Positions 9,180 to 18,821 are shown, numbered from the stretch's first letter. The stretch: DNA of 64,000 nucleotides from Bacillus rhizoplanae (GCF_917563915.1 NZ_CAKJTI010000007.1:1-64000), one strand, 5' to 3'. Numbers and translations: made by a program. Notes: a model not told the origin generated them from the sequence alone.

Positions 9180-9836
9180 ATGGAACTAGTTCAAATTGTC
9201 TTTCGAACAATTATCTTATACAGTGTAATGCTCATTATTTTTCGTCTAATGGGAAAGCGTGAAATTGGTGAATTGAGCGTTTTGGACTTAGTTGTCTTTA
9301 TTATGCTTGGTGAAATGGCGGTTATTGCGATTGAAAATATGGATAAATCCATTTGGCATCAACTCGTTCCGATGATGCTTATTATGGTCATTCAAATTGC
9401 TTTATCCCTTGTTTCGTTAAAAAGTCAGCGTCTTCGTCATATATTAGAAGGAGAGCCGGCTATTATCGTGCGTGAGGGGAAAATCGATGAGAAGCAAATG
9501 CGTAAACAGCGTTACAATATGGATGATTTGCTCATGCAATTGCGTGAGCAAAGTATCGGTGATATACGTGATGTGGAATATGCCATTTTAGAGCCATCTG
9601 GAAGATTATCAGTATTTGAAAAACAAAAAAGTAAAAAAAGTAAAAATGACACACCATTATTTTCAGTTCCGCTTATTATTGATGGTGAAATTCAGCGAAA
9701 ACATTTATATATGATGGAACATACCGATATATGGCTGGAAGAAAAACTAAAGAAATTAGGGTATAAGGATATTGAAAACATTTCATATTGTAGTTTTCAA
9801 AACGGTCAGTTTTTTGTTGATCTAAAAGATAAATAA
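9180..9836 (+). CDS. yrbG: DUF421 membrane protein (YrbG/YetF family)
   Basis: The 218-residue protein has three N-terminal transmembrane helices (about 5-25, 35-52, 60-78), with RLMGKREIGELSVLDLVVFIMLGE in between, followed by the DUF421 cytoplasmic domain (ILEGEPAIIVREGKIDEKQMRKQRYNMDDLLMQLREQ). A second domain includes PLIIDGEIQRKHL. B. subtilis YetF and YdfS of this family act in spore germination through small-molecule release, but that role cannot be assumed for YrbG. GAAAGG precedes the ATG and a bidirectional terminator follows. Confidence 0.85.
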   Translation: MELVQIVFRTIILYSVMLIIFRLMGKREIGELSVLDLVVFIMLGEMAVIAIENMDKSIWHQLVPMMLIMVIQIALSLVSLKSQRLRHILEGEPAIIVREGKIDEKQMRKQRYNMDDLLMQLREQSIGDIRDVEYAILEPSGRLSVFEKQKSKKSKNDTPLFSVPLIIDGEIQRKHLYMMEHTDIWLEEKLKKLGYKDIENISYCSFQNGQFFVDLKDK

Positions 9837-9870
9837 AAAGTTGCTTCTTGAAATAGGCAGCAACTTTTTA
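9835..9870. terminator. Bidirectional terminator between yrbG and spoVB
   Basis: AAAAAGTTGCT pairs with AGCAACTTTTT, with A/T runs on both sides, between the converging genes. Confidence 0.85.
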
Positions 9871-11427
9871 TTTTAAAAAAGAGAATTTACGAATGATAGG
9901 TAATCGAAGTAATTCTTCTTTTCTAATAAGGCGAAAGAGGATTAAAAGGAAGATATAAAGTGCTGTAGTTAATAGTACTTCCCATAATGTTTGCATACCC
10001 AGTGAAGGTGAAAAGAAAATGTGTTTATGCATATAGAAACCTGCTCCTCCGGCAATGATCATGGCAAGCAATCCGTATACATAATCTTTTATGTAAATAG
10101 TAAACGTGATCTTTTTTAATACCGTTGCATAGTGAAGTAAGGTAACGATAACGATATTTGCTGCGATTGCAAGTGCGACACCCATCATTTGAAATTCTGG
10201 CTGCGAGGCAAGGACGAAAATAACAAGTAATTTTACAATGGCTCCAATAAACGTGTTCATCATGGCAGCACGTGCCAAATTTAAGGCCTGTAATACCGAT
10301 GTGAGCGGTCCTTGAAAATAGTGAAATAAAAAGCAAGGTGCGAGTACTTGGATAAAAAGGGTCGCATTATCGGAACCGTACATAAGAGTTAAAATCGGTG
10401 CGGCGAATACGTATAGAATAACAACGGACCAGCCTCCTGTAATAAGAGAGATGCGCATTGCTTGCTGCAATCTACGCTCTACTAAACGGTGCTGCTTTTT
10501 GGCGTTTGCTTCGCTAATAGAAGGAACGAGTGCTGTTGAAAGAGCATAGGTAATAAAAGCTGGCAGAGACAAAAGTGGAAAGGCATATCCATTTAATATA
10601 CCGTATTGCTGTGTTGCGATAGAGGCTGCAACTCCGGCCATTGCTAAACTTTGCATGACAACAATTGGTTCGAAAAAGTAAGAAATGGATCCGATTAGGC
10701 GGCTACCTGTTGTAGGAAGTGCAATATCCATTAAAGAATAAAAGGTGTCTTTGCTTTCTTTCACAGTACCTATAAAATGAGATCGAATAGAAAGATGTTT
10801 TTCTTTTTGAAACAACGTTAATAGAAATAAAAGAGAAGCAACTTCTCCGAGCACGGCAGATAGCATTGCCCCTGCTGCAGCGTATTCTACTCCATACGGT
10901 AAGAAAAAGCGTATGCATACTGCGATAATTGTAATGCGAACAACTTGTTCTAGTACTTGTGCGTAGGCGCTCGGTTTCATGTTTTGTCTCCCTTGGAAAT
11001 AACCACGAAGCACAGAGGAAACTGCAATAACAGGTACAACGGGTAAAATAGCGATTAATGGATAATAGGTTCGTTTATCGGTTAGTAATGTTTCTGCTAA
11101 CAAAGGTGTCAGAAGCATAATTCCGGCTGTTAATAGAATACTAATGACTGAGGTAATAGCTAATGAAACAGTTAATATTTTTTTTACTTGTTGCTTATCA
11201 TGTGTAGCCTCTGCTTCAGCGACCAGTTTTGCAATGGCGACTGGGAGACCGATTTGCGTAATGGTAATAGCTAATATAAATGTTGGAACAGCCATCATAT
11301 ATAATCCAACACCTTCTTCTCCTAAAGTGCGTGCCATTACAATGCGGTTAATAAAGCCTAATATTTTCGTGATAAAACCAGCTAACATTAAAATAAAAGC
11401 ACCTCGTAAAAAGGTTTGTTTCGTCAT
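9868..11427 (-). CDS. spoVB: Stage V sporulation protein B, MOP-superfamily flippase
   Basis: SpoVB is a MurJ-like lipid flippase of the polysaccharide transporter/MOP superfamily needed for spore cortex synthesis. The 519-residue protein has about 14 hydrophobic helices and begins MTKQTFLRGAFILMLAGFITKILGF, then NRIVMARTLGEEGVGLYMMAVP, the conserved N-terminal motif of this family. AGGAG lies just before the start. It is monocistronic, transcribed opposite to comN-secDF. A possible sigma-E promoter lies upstream, as expected for the B. subtilis gene. Confidence 0.92.
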   Translation of the reverse strand: MTKQTFLRGAFILMLAGFITKILGFINRIVMARTLGEEGVGLYMMAVPTFILAITITQIGLPVAIAKLVAEAEATHDKQQVKKILTVSLAITSVISILLTAGIMLLTPLLAETLLTDKRTYYPLIAILPVVPVIAVSSVLRGYFQGRQNMKPSAYAQVLEQVVRITIIAVCIRFFLPYGVEYAAAGAMLSAVLGEVASLLFLLTLFQKEKHLSIRSHFIGTVKESKDTFYSLMDIALPTTGSRLIGSISYFFEPIVVMQSLAMAGVAASIATQQYGILNGYAFPLLSLPAFITYALSTALVPSISEANAKKQHRLVERRLQQAMRISLITGGWSVVILYVFAAPILTLMYGSDNATLFIQVLAPCFLFHYFQGPLTSVLQALNLARAAMMNTFIGAIVKLLVIFVLASQPEFQMMGVALAIAANIVIVTLLHYATVLKKITFTIYIKDYVYGLLAMIIAGGAGFYMHKHIFFSPSLGMQTLWEVLLTTALYIFLLILFRLIRKEELLRLPIIRKFSFLK

Positions 11428-11472
11428 AGTTTTCTCCTACCTTCTCAAAATCAATGGAATGATTTACAATAA

Positions 11473-11500
11473 TTTATATGCAACTATAAGGCAAGCATGA
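11473..11500 (-). promoter_or_regulatory. Possible sigma-E promoter of spoVB
   Basis: On the minus strand TCATGCT and CATATAAA are separated by 13 bp. The -10 resembles the sigma-E CATAYAMT box and the -35 is a partial match. The ATG is about 46 bp downstream. Confidence 0.35.
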
Positions 11501-11548
11501 CAAGCATTTGAAATGAGGAACGTGAGATAAGAAGGAGATGAGCTGGAA

Positions 11549-11833
11549 GTGGTTGGAAAAGAAGAGTTAATAGAAGCATACCGGGAACAGTTAAGAATCG
11601 TCTTAGAAAGTAAAGTAGAAGAGTTTCAAATGCTCGGCTATGATCGCGTTACAGCGGAAGACGTTTGGAAATGTTTAAAGACCCGAAAGTGGAAAAAAGT
11701 AGATAGAGATGTCAGATTGCATGAGCTTGTAAATGATGTGTTAACGTTAACAGCTAACGATTACATGACATTTTTAACGATGAAGGCGTATCAAGCACCG
11801 CTTTGGTCGTTCGAAGAATATGAAAATAAATAA
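11549..11833 (+). CDS. comN: Post-transcriptional regulator ComN family (YrzD)
   Basis: The 94-residue protein begins at GTG 11549, eight bases after GAAGGAGATG. It has the family's acidic/aromatic pattern, YREQLRIVLESKVEEFQMLGYDRVTAEDVWKCL and NDVLTLTANDYMTFLTMKAYQ. In B. subtilis ComN (YrzD) controls comE mRNA accumulation and localisation through its partner DivIVA. The gene sits between spoVB and secDF as in B. subtilis. The role in this organism is transferred from the family. Confidence 0.8.
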   Translation: MVGKEELIEAYREQLRIVLESKVEEFQMLGYDRVTAEDVWKCLKTRKWKKVDRDVRLHELVNDVLTLTANDYMTFLTMKAYQAPLWSFEEYENK

Positions 11834-11843
11834 TAGGTTGTAA

Positions 11844-11872
11844 TTGGTTTGTTCTTCCTCTTGGAGTATAAT
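11844..11872 (+). promoter_or_regulatory. Sigma-A-type promoter of secDF
   Basis: TTGGTT and TATAAT are separated by 17 bp, about 65 bp before the secDF start codon. Confidence 0.65.
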
Positions 11873-11938
11873 AATGAATACTGATAAAGAGGTAATTTTG
11901 GAACAAGGGCCTTTGTTCAAAGGAGGAACAAGAAACAT

Positions 11939-14203
11939 ATGGCAAAGCGAAGTAGCAGAATTGTTGCCTTTTTCCTCGTTGTGTTATTAATTGGAGGAAT
12001 CATTGGAGCAACGACAAAAAACATTACAAAAGGGATTAACCTCGGGCTTGATCTTCGAGGCGGTTTTGAAATTTTATATGAAGTACAACCAGCGAAAAAA
12101 GGGGATAAAATTACCCACGACACTCTTGTGAGTACGGTTGGTGCACTAGAAAAACGTGTAAACGTTCTTGGTGTAAGTGAACCGAATATCCAGATTGAAG
12201 GAAATAATCGCATTCGTGTGCAGCTTGCAGGTATAAAAGATCAGCAGCAAGCTCGAGATGTGTTATCAACGCAAGCGAAATTAACATTTCGTGATGTAAA
12301 TGATAACATTCTTATGGATGGTTCAGATTTAGCAACGAATGGAGCAAAGCAAACGTTTGATGAACAAGGACGTCCAAGCGTTAGTCTAAAATTAAAGAGT
12401 GCTGATAAGTTCCGTGCAGTAACTGAAAAAGTATCTAGCATGCCGCAGCCAACAAATTTAATGGTAATTTGGCTTGATTTTGAAGAAGGAAAAGATTCTT
12501 ATAAGGCAGAAGCAGCGAAGCCAAATCCTAAATATTTATCGGCAGCTACTGTCAATCAAGTATTTAATCAAGCGGAAGTATCTATTGTTGGTGGAAACTT
12601 TACAGTAGAAAGTGCAAAACAACTTTCAGATTTATTAAATGCCGGAACACTTCCTGTTGATTTAAAAGAAATATACTCTACTTCTGTTGGAGCAAAATTT
12701 GGAGAGCAGGCATTGCAAAAAACAATTTTTGCGAGTGCGATTGGTATAGCTCTTATTTTCTTATTTATGCTTGTATTCTATCGTCTACCGGGTCTTGTAG
12801 CGGTAATTATGCTTGGTTTATATATTTACATAACGTTACTCGTATTCAATTGGATGCATGTGGTTCTAACGTTACCGGGTATAGCGGCACTAGTGCTCGG
12901 GGTCGGAATTGCGGTTGATGCAAACGTTATTACATATGAAAGGCTAAAAGAAGAACTGCGCATCGGAAAATCGATGTTGTCAGCATATCGCGCAGGTAAT
13001 CAGCGTTCGTTATCAACGATTTTAGATGCGAATATTACAACACTTGCGGCAGCTGCTGTCTTATTTGTATACGGTACAAGCTCTGTTAAAGGATTTGCGA
13101 CAAGTTTAATTGTAAGTATTTTCGTCGGCTTCCTTACAAATGTTTACGGTACACGTTTCTTACTTGGCTTACTTGTTAAGAGTCGTTACTTTGATAAAAA
13201 ATATTCTTACTTTGGTGTAAAACCGAAGGAAGTCAGTCCGTTATCAAAAGGTGTAGTACATGCACCAACGAAATTTGACCGTGTTAACTTTGTTAATATT
13301 GGACATAAGTTTTTCTGGTTCTCTGTTGTTGTGATGATTCTAGGTGCGATTATTTTACCAATCTTTAAGTTGAATCTTGGAATTGACTTTTCAAGCGGTA
13401 CGCGCATGGACATTAAAACAAATCAATCCATAACGGTTTCACAAGTACAACAAGAGTTACATGATTTAAACATAGATGTGAAGAAAGAAGATATCGTGCC
13501 GACAGGTAATGATAATAAAGGATTTGCTGTTCGTACAATTGGTGTACTATCAAAAGATGATATTGCGAAAGTAAAAACATTCTACCATGATAAATATGGT
13601 ACAGAACCAAACGTAAGTACAGTCTCTCCGACAATTGGAAAAGAAATTGCGCGAAATGCACTTATTGCAGTGTTTATAGCATCAGCTGTTATCATTTTAT
13701 ATGTGAGTATTCGTTTCCGCTTCACATATGCGCTATCGGCAGTATTAGCACTGTTACATGATGCATTCTTCATTATTGTTGTGTTCAGCTTGCTTCACCT
13801 AGAAGTTGATCTAACGTTTATCGCAGCAGTGTTAACGATTATCGGTTATTCTATTAATGACTCAATTGTTACGTTTGACCGAAACCGTGAGTTATACAAA
13901 CAGAAACAAAAAATTCGTACTGTAAGTGATTTAGAAGAGATTGTGAACTCGAGTATTCGTCAAACGATTGGTCGTTCTATTAATACGGTCATGACAGTGT
14001 TACTACCTGTTATTACATTATTAATTTTCGGCAGTGAGTCATTGCGTAACTTCTCAATTGCATTATTTGTCGGTTTAATTGTTGGTACGTATTCTTCTGT
14101 CTTCGTTGCATCCCAAATTTGGCTGATGCTAGAAAGCCGTCGTTTGAAAAAAGGAAAAGGTCAGAAGAAAGTTGAAGTAAATACGTCTGAACCGCAAGTA
14201 TAA
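11939..14203 (+). CDS. secDF: Protein translocase SecDF (fused)
   Basis: SecDF uses the proton gradient to complete export of proteins through SecYEG. In this 754-residue polypeptide SecD (about 1-430) and SecF (about 450-735) are fused, as in other bacilli. SecD shows LGLDLRGGFEILYEV near the N-terminus and LPGIAALVLGVGIAVDANVITYERLKEE. SecF shows LGIDFSSGTRMDI and the RND-type segment ALLHDAFFIIVVFSLL...AAVLTIIGYSINDSIVTFDRNRE. Twelve transmembrane helices are expected. AAAGGAGG precedes the ATG, and a terminator follows. Confidence 0.96.
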   Translation: MAKRSSRIVAFFLVVLLIGGIIGATTKNITKGINLGLDLRGGFEILYEVQPAKKGDKITHDTLVSTVGALEKRVNVLGVSEPNIQIEGNNRIRVQLAGIKDQQQARDVLSTQAKLTFRDVNDNILMDGSDLATNGAKQTFDEQGRPSVSLKLKSADKFRAVTEKVSSMPQPTNLMVIWLDFEEGKDSYKAEAAKPNPKYLSAATVNQVFNQAEVSIVGGNFTVESAKQLSDLLNAGTLPVDLKEIYSTSVGAKFGEQALQKTIFASAIGIALIFLFMLVFYRLPGLVAVIMLGLYIYITLLVFNWMHVVLTLPGIAALVLGVGIAVDANVITYERLKEELRIGKSMLSAYRAGNQRSLSTILDANITTLAAAAVLFVYGTSSVKGFATSLIVSIFVGFLTNVYGTRFLLGLLVKSRYFDKKYSYFGVKPKEVSPLSKGVVHAPTKFDRVNFVNIGHKFFWFSVVVMILGAIILPIFKLNLGIDFSSGTRMDIKTNQSITVSQVQQELHDLNIDVKKEDIVPTGNDNKGFAVRTIGVLSKDDIAKVKTFYHDKYGTEPNVSTVSPTIGKEIARNALIAVFIASAVIILYVSIRFRFTYALSAVLALLHDAFFIIVVFSLLHLEVDLTFIAAVLTIIGYSINDSIVTFDRNRELYKQKQKIRTVSDLEEIVNSSIRQTIGRSINTVMTVLLPVITLLIFGSESLRNFSIALFVGLIVGTYSSVFVASQIWLMLESRRLKKGKGQKKVEVNTSEPQV

Positions 14204-14225
14204 GTAAAATCACTTAAGTTTGAAT

Positions 14226-14262
14226 AAAAAGAGATGCCTCATTGTAGGCATTTCTTTTTTGT
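14226..14262 (+). terminator. Terminator of secDF
   Basis: AAAAAGAGATGCCT pairs with AGGCATTTCTTTTTT around a six-base loop. Confidence 0.8.
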
Positions 14263-14273
14263 TCGGGGATAAA

Positions 14274-14418
14274 ATAAAGTGAAACTTCCTTCTAGAACGT
14301 TTTTTCCAGAAGGTTAGTTGAACCAATCGGGCTCTTAGGAGCAGTAAGTCCCCACCTCACTTCTTCGATTTCTCTAAATCTTAAGGTGGGGGCTTACTGA
14401 TCGTTAGTGCGGGATAAA
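14274..14418 (-). repeat. bcr1-like repeat, copy 3 (inverted, diverged)
   Basis: ATAAA lies at both ends on the plus strand. The terminal stem next to the CACTTTAT end is changed to CTTCTAGAA / TTCCAGAAGG, while GGTTAGTTGAACCAATCGGGC is conserved. The TGCCCGT partner arms have become GAGCAGTAAG and CTTACTGATC, so the long-range stem is maintained imperfectly. Confidence 0.8.
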
Positions 14419-14449
14419 GTGTAGGTTGGCGAAAGAAGGGATTTCGGTT

Positions 14450-15343
14450 ATGGAAAAAGATGAACGTTTTAAACAAGCGGAATTTGGAGCGATTGTTGGA
14501 ATTGTCGGTAATATTGTGCTTGCGATTATCAAAGCAGTTATCGGATATGTTGGGAATAGTAAGGCGCTTATGGCAGATGCTGTTCATTCTGGTTCGGACG
14601 TCATTGGCTCTTTAGCAGTCTTTTTTGGACTGCGGGCAGCAAAGCAACCGCCTGATGACGACCATCCATATGGACATGGAAAAGCGGAATCTATCTCAGC
14701 GATTATCGTAGCTGTTCTTTTATTTATTGTTGGAATTGAAATTGTCATTTCTTCTATTAAAGCTTTTACACAAGTGCTAGAGCCGCCGCGCTGGATTACT
14801 GTTATTGCTGTGCTTCTTTCTATTGTTGTGAAAGAAGGGATGTTTCGCTACAAATATCAGTTAGGTAAAAGGATTAATAGTGATGCCATTATTGCAAACG
14901 CGTATGAGCATCGTTCGGATGTATTTTCATCAATTGCGGCTTTAATTGGGATTTGTTCGGCGATTATAGGAAGTAAAATGGGCATGGATTGGCTTGTATA
15001 TGCCGATCCAGTCGCCGGTTTATTTGTATCTTTACTCGTTACAAAAATGGCTTGGGATATTGGAAAAGAAGCAATTCATACAACGTTGGATCATGTGCTT
15101 CATGAGGAAGATATCGTTCCGATGAGAGAAGCTGTTATGCAAGTGGAAGGAGTAAAGAAAATAGGCTCACTATATGCAAGAGAGCATGGGCACTATGTCA
15201 TCGTTGATATTAAAGTGTCTGTCGATCCGTACATTACGGTAGAAGATGGACATCGCATTGGTAAACATGTGAAAGAGGTGCTCATGCAGCAAGACAATGT
15301 GCAAAATGTTTTCGTGCACATTAATCCGTATTCTCCTGATTAA
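14450..15343 (+). CDS. Cation diffusion facilitator family transporter
   Basis: This 297-residue protein is a CDF-type divalent metal/proton antiporter. Six membrane helices are expected. Metal-site motifs are visible in helix 2 (ALMADAVHSGSD) and helix 5 (NAYEHRSDVFSSIAAL), along with HPYGHGKAESI between helices 2 and 3. The C-terminal domain (about 215-297, MQVEGVKKIGSLYAREHGHYVIVDIKVSVDP) is the ferredoxin-like dimerisation fold. I use ATG 14450 because GAAGGG precedes it; a TTG eight codons upstream is weaker. The metal is not predictable; Mn, Zn and Fe are all possible in this family. bcr-type repeats flank it on both sides. Confidence 0.88.
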   Translation: MEKDERFKQAEFGAIVGIVGNIVLAIIKAVIGYVGNSKALMADAVHSGSDVIGSLAVFFGLRAAKQPPDDDHPYGHGKAESISAIIVAVLLFIVGIEIVISSIKAFTQVLEPPRWITVIAVLLSIVVKEGMFRYKYQLGKRINSDAIIANAYEHRSDVFSSIAALIGICSAIIGSKMGMDWLVYADPVAGLFVSLLVTKMAWDIGKEAIHTTLDHVLHEEDIVPMREAVMQVEGVKKIGSLYAREHGHYVIVDIKVSVDPYITVEDGHRIGKHVKEVLMQQDNVQNVFVHINPYSPD

Positions 15344-15665
15344 TGTAGGTGAAGAGGAAGAACTGCCCGTAAGAGTCCGATTGGCGGGGCTAACCTTTAG
15401 CAAAAAATGCGAAAGGAAGTTTCGCTTTACCCCGCTCAAAGGGACAGTAGTGCGGTAGTGAATGCAGAGAAGGAACTGTCCCTAAGAGCCCGATTGGTTC
15501 GACTAACCATTTTGGGAGAAGTGCGTTCCCAAAATAGAAGTCTCACTTTACCCCGCTCAAACGGGCAGTAGAATGTGGAAGCTTCAAGAAGAAGAACTGC
15601 CCGTTTGAGCCCGATTGACTCAACTAACCTTTAGCAAAAAGCACTAAAGGAAAGTTTCGCTTTAT
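15344..15665 (+). repeat. Tandem array of bcr-like repeat units
   Basis: Three related units lie head to tail. The first (to 15429) lacks its head; the second is 15430-15550 and the third 15551-15665. Each full unit starts CCCCGCTCAAA, has GGGACAGTAG or GGGCAGTAG near the head with a matching CTGTCCC/CTGCCCG arm, then the GCCCGATTGRYTCRACTAACC block, a short variable hairpin, and ends CGCTTTA or CACTTTA. Junctions read CTTTA-CCCCGCTC, so adjacent units share one TTTA. The central block equals that of the bcr1-like copies, but the body differs. Confidence 0.8.
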
Positions 15666-15693
15666 TGTCACCCCTTAGTCTGTCTAGTATAAT
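15665..15693 (+). promoter_or_regulatory. Sigma-A-type promoter of recJ
   Basis: TTGTCA and TATAAT are separated by 17 bp. The -35 box starts at the last base of the repeat array's terminal TTTAT, and the recJ start is 24 bp beyond the -10 box. Confidence 0.75.
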
Positions 15694-15716
15694 GGATAGG
15701 TTGAGGGGTGATTTCG

Positions 15717-18056
15717 TTGTTACAAGCGAAGACGCGTTGGAAAGAAAAGTGTAATAATGAGGAACTTGTAGGACAATTGGCAAATAAACTTCAATTGTCT
15801 CCTCTTGTTACCTCGCTATTATTGAATAGAGGTTTAGATACGGAAGAAAAGATTGTGGACTTTTTAAATACGGAGCAGCAAGAATTTCACGATCCGTTTT
15901 TATTAGAAGGTATGGACCGTACTGTAGAGCGTATTCGCCAAGCGATTCAAAATGGAGAGCAAATTTTAATTTTTGGTGATTATGATGCAGACGGTGTTAG
16001 TAGTACAACCGTTTTATTTTTAGCATTGCAAGAACTTGGAGCGGATGTAGAGTTTTATATTCCGAACCGATTTACAGAAGGATATGGACCGAATGAAGAG
16101 GCGTTTCGCTGGGCGCACCGTGCAGGTTTCTCGCTTATTATTACGGTTGATACGGGAATTGCAGCTGTTCATGAGGCACAGGTTGCAAAGGAGCTTGGCA
16201 TCGATTTAATTATTACCGATCATCATGAGCCGCCACCAGAATTGCCGGAAGCTTTAGCAATCATTCATCCGAAGCTAGACGGTGGTGTATATCCATTTCA
16301 TTACTTAGCAGGTGTTGGGGTTGCGTTTAAAGTTGCTCATGCATTGCTTGGGAGTGTGCCAGAACATTTATTAGAAATCGCAGTTATTGGTACAGTAGCT
16401 GATTTAGTGCCTCTTTATGGTGAAAACCGCCTACTCGTGCAGCGTGGACTGAAAAAATTGCGAACAACGCAGCGAGTAGGATTACAAGCACTGTTCAAAG
16501 TTGCTAATATTTCGCAAGGTGAAATTACAGAAGAGAGTGTTGGGTTTGCAATTGGACCACGCATTAATGCAGTTGGGCGCTTAGAAGATGCAACGCCAGC
16601 TGTGCATTTACTATTGTCAGAAGATGTAGAAGAAGCAAAAGAACTTGCACAAGAAATTGATGAACTGAATAAATTGCGAAAAGATATTGTAAAGCAAATT
16701 ACGGAAGAAGCGATTGCGGAAGTGGAAGCACATTATCCGCCGGAAGAGAATAAAGTATTAGTTCTTGCAAAAGAAGGTTGGAATCCTGGTGTAATTGGGA
16801 TTGTTGCTTCAAAGCTCGTAGATCGCTTTTATCGTCCGACAATTGTACTAAGCATTGATCAGGAAAAAGGAACGGCAAAAGGATCAGCCCGTAGTATTGA
16901 AGGTTTTGATTTGTATGCCAATTTATCAGATTGCCGGGACATTTTACCACATTTTGGCGGGCATCCAATGGCTGCTGGTATGACGCTTAGTATGAATGAT
17001 GTCAGTGAACTGCGCCGACGCTTAAACGAGCAAGCTGCGGTTCAGCTATCAGATGAAGATTTTATTCCAGTCACTGCAGTAGATGCAGTGTGTGACGTGG
17101 AAGATGTAACGCTTGCTGCAATTGAAGAAATGCAAAAGCTTGCCCCATTTGGTGTTGGAAATCCAAAGCCGCGTATCGCTGTGAAAGGTGCAGGTCTTGA
17201 AAGTATTCGTGCAATTGGTTCTGATGGTTCGCATTTGAAAATGACACTTCGTGATGGCCAAGCGACATTAGATAGTGTTGGTTTTGGTTTTGGTGCATTT
17301 GCAAAAGAAATTTCTCCTGTAGCGCACGTATCGATCGTTGGAGAAGTTTCTATTAATGAATGGAATAATTTCCGTAAACCACAAATTATGATTCAAGATA
17401 TTGCTGTAGAAGCTTGGCAATTATTTGATTGGCGCAGCATGCGTAATGTAGAAGTAAATCTAGCTGATCTTTCGCGTGATAAACTGACAATTGTGTATTT
17501 TAAGGAAGAAGCATTGCAAAAGTTTTCTTTAGAAGCGTATACAGATTATCTTGTACACGCCAAAGATGTGACAACATTAGAAGGTCGTTATGTTGTTGTT
17601 CTTGATTTACCAGACGCGACAGAAGATTTAAAGTGCATATGTGAAAAAGGATTCCCAGCGCGTATTTATGCTGTTTTTTATCAAGAAAACAATCATTTAT
17701 TTAGTACGGTTCCAACGAGGGAACATTTTAAATGGTACTATTCATTTTTACATCAAAAAGCACCATTTTCTCTTCGTCAATACGGAGAGCAACTTTGCCG
17801 TCATAAAGGTTGGTCAAAAGACACAGTAAATTTCATGACACAGGTGTTTTTTGAGTTAGAATTTGTTACAATAAAAGACGGTGTCATTTTTATGGCAGAA
17901 GAAATGAAAAAGCGTGATTTAACCGAATCAAACACGTATCGTGAGAAAATAAACCACTTACAATTAGAAAAGGAACTGGTTTATAGCACATATCAACAAT
18001 TATATGCATGGTTTGAAACGATTCGTAATCATAAAGAAGTAGAACAGTTAGGATAA
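15717..18056 (+). CDS. recJ: Single-stranded-DNA-specific exonuclease RecJ
   Basis: RecJ degrades 5'-ended single-stranded DNA in recombination and repair. DHH-superfamily motifs are FGDYDADGVSSTT (about 83-95), ITVDTGIA, IITDHHEPP and GTVADLVPL; the DHHA1 domain has HFGGHPMAAGMTL. The 779-residue length and the extra C-terminal domain (from about 560) are usual for bacilli. The start is TTG 15717, placed seven bases after GAGGGGTG; a GTG three codons upstream overlaps that site. It heads the recJ-apt pair and its promoter abuts a repeat array. Confidence 0.93.
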   Translation: MLQAKTRWKEKCNNEELVGQLANKLQLSPLVTSLLLNRGLDTEEKIVDFLNTEQQEFHDPFLLEGMDRTVERIRQAIQNGEQILIFGDYDADGVSSTTVLFLALQELGADVEFYIPNRFTEGYGPNEEAFRWAHRAGFSLIITVDTGIAAVHEAQVAKELGIDLIITDHHEPPPELPEALAIIHPKLDGGVYPFHYLAGVGVAFKVAHALLGSVPEHLLEIAVIGTVADLVPLYGENRLLVQRGLKKLRTTQRVGLQALFKVANISQGEITEESVGFAIGPRINAVGRLEDATPAVHLLLSEDVEEAKELAQEIDELNKLRKDIVKQITEEAIAEVEAHYPPEENKVLVLAKEGWNPGVIGIVASKLVDRFYRPTIVLSIDQEKGTAKGSARSIEGFDLYANLSDCRDILPHFGGHPMAAGMTLSMNDVSELRRRLNEQAAVQLSDEDFIPVTAVDAVCDVEDVTLAAIEEMQKLAPFGVGNPKPRIAVKGAGLESIRAIGSDGSHLKMTLRDGQATLDSVGFGFGAFAKEISPVAHVSIVGEVSINEWNNFRKPQIMIQDIAVEAWQLFDWRSMRNVEVNLADLSRDKLTIVYFKEEALQKFSLEAYTDYLVHAKDVTTLEGRYVVVLDLPDATEDLKCICEKGFPARIYAVFYQENNHLFSTVPTREHFKWYYSFLHQKAPFSLRQYGEQLCRHKGWSKDTVNFMTQVFFELEFVTIKDGVIFMAEEMKKRDLTESNTYREKINHLQLEKELVYSTYQQLYAWFETIRNHKEVEQLG

Positions 18057-18103
18057 AGGATTTGTATTTACAACCCTTTTATATTTGAGGAGGATTCATA
18101 AAT

Positions 18104-18616
18104 ATGGATTTCAAGCAACATATTGCAATTGTACCGGATTATCCGAAAGAAGGGATTGTCTTTAAAGACATCACACCTTTAATGAATGATGGAAAAGCAT
18201 ATAAAGCAGCAACGGATGCAATCGTTGCTTATGCGAAAGAAAGAAATATCGACCTTGTAGTAGGGCCAGAAGCACGTGGTTTTATTATTGGATGCCCAGT
18301 TTCTTACGCATTAGAAGTGGGCTTTGCACCAGTTCGTAAATTAGGTAAATTACCACGCGAAGTAATCAAAGTAGATTACGGTAAAGAGTATGGTAAAGAT
18401 GTATTAACAATTCATAAAGATGCGATTAAACCTGGTCAACGAGTATTAATTACAGATGACTTATTAGCTACAGGCGGAACAATCGAAGCGACAATTAAGT
18501 TAGTAGAAGAACTTGGCGGTGTTGTTGCAGGGATTGCATTCTTAGTAGAGTTGACTTACTTAGATGGCCGTAAAATGTTAGACGGTTATGACGTATTAGT
18601 ATTAGAAAAATATTAA
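18104..18616 (+). CDS. apt: Adenine phosphoribosyltransferase
   Basis: Apt salvages adenine to AMP with PRPP. At 170 residues it is of normal length. The PRPP-binding motif is [13 protein letters not shown] (about 120-132); [13 protein letters not shown] and [10 protein letters not shown] are the flanking family blocks. TGAGGAGG precedes the ATG. It lies between recJ and relA as in B. subtilis and is followed by a terminator. Confidence 0.96.
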   Translation: MDFKQHIAIVPDYPKEGIVFKDITPLMNDGKAYKAATDAIVAYAKERNIDLVVGPEARGFIIGCPVSYALEVGFAPVRKLGKLPREVIKVDYGKEYGKDVLTIHKDAIKPGQRVLITDDLLATGGTIEATIKLVEELGGVVAGIAFLVELTYLDGRKMLDGYDVLVLEKY

Positions 18617-18640
18617 TCGGAAACAGGGCGACATGAAGGA

Positions 18641-18679
18641 GTACCCGTGAATCTCTTTGAGAGGATCGGGTATTTTTAT
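18641..18679 (+). terminator. Terminator of apt
   Basis: GTACCCG pairs with CGGGTA, with an inner CTCTTTGAGAG stem, followed by TTTTTAT. Confidence 0.75.
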
Positions 18680-18726
18680 ATATTTATCGAAAAAGTAAAG
18701 TGAAATGTTTATAAAATCTTTTCCTT

Positions 18727-18755
18727 TTCACAATTCACAATCATTACGTTATAAT
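18727..18755 (+). promoter_or_regulatory. Sigma-A-type promoter of relA
   Basis: TTCACA and TATAAT are separated by 17 bp, 66 bp before the relA ATG. Confidence 0.6.
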
Positions 18756-18821
18756 GGTAAAATAAAAATTATTCTAATTGGCAAGGAAAGAGATTATTAA
18801 TCTTTAATAAAAGGTGATTAG

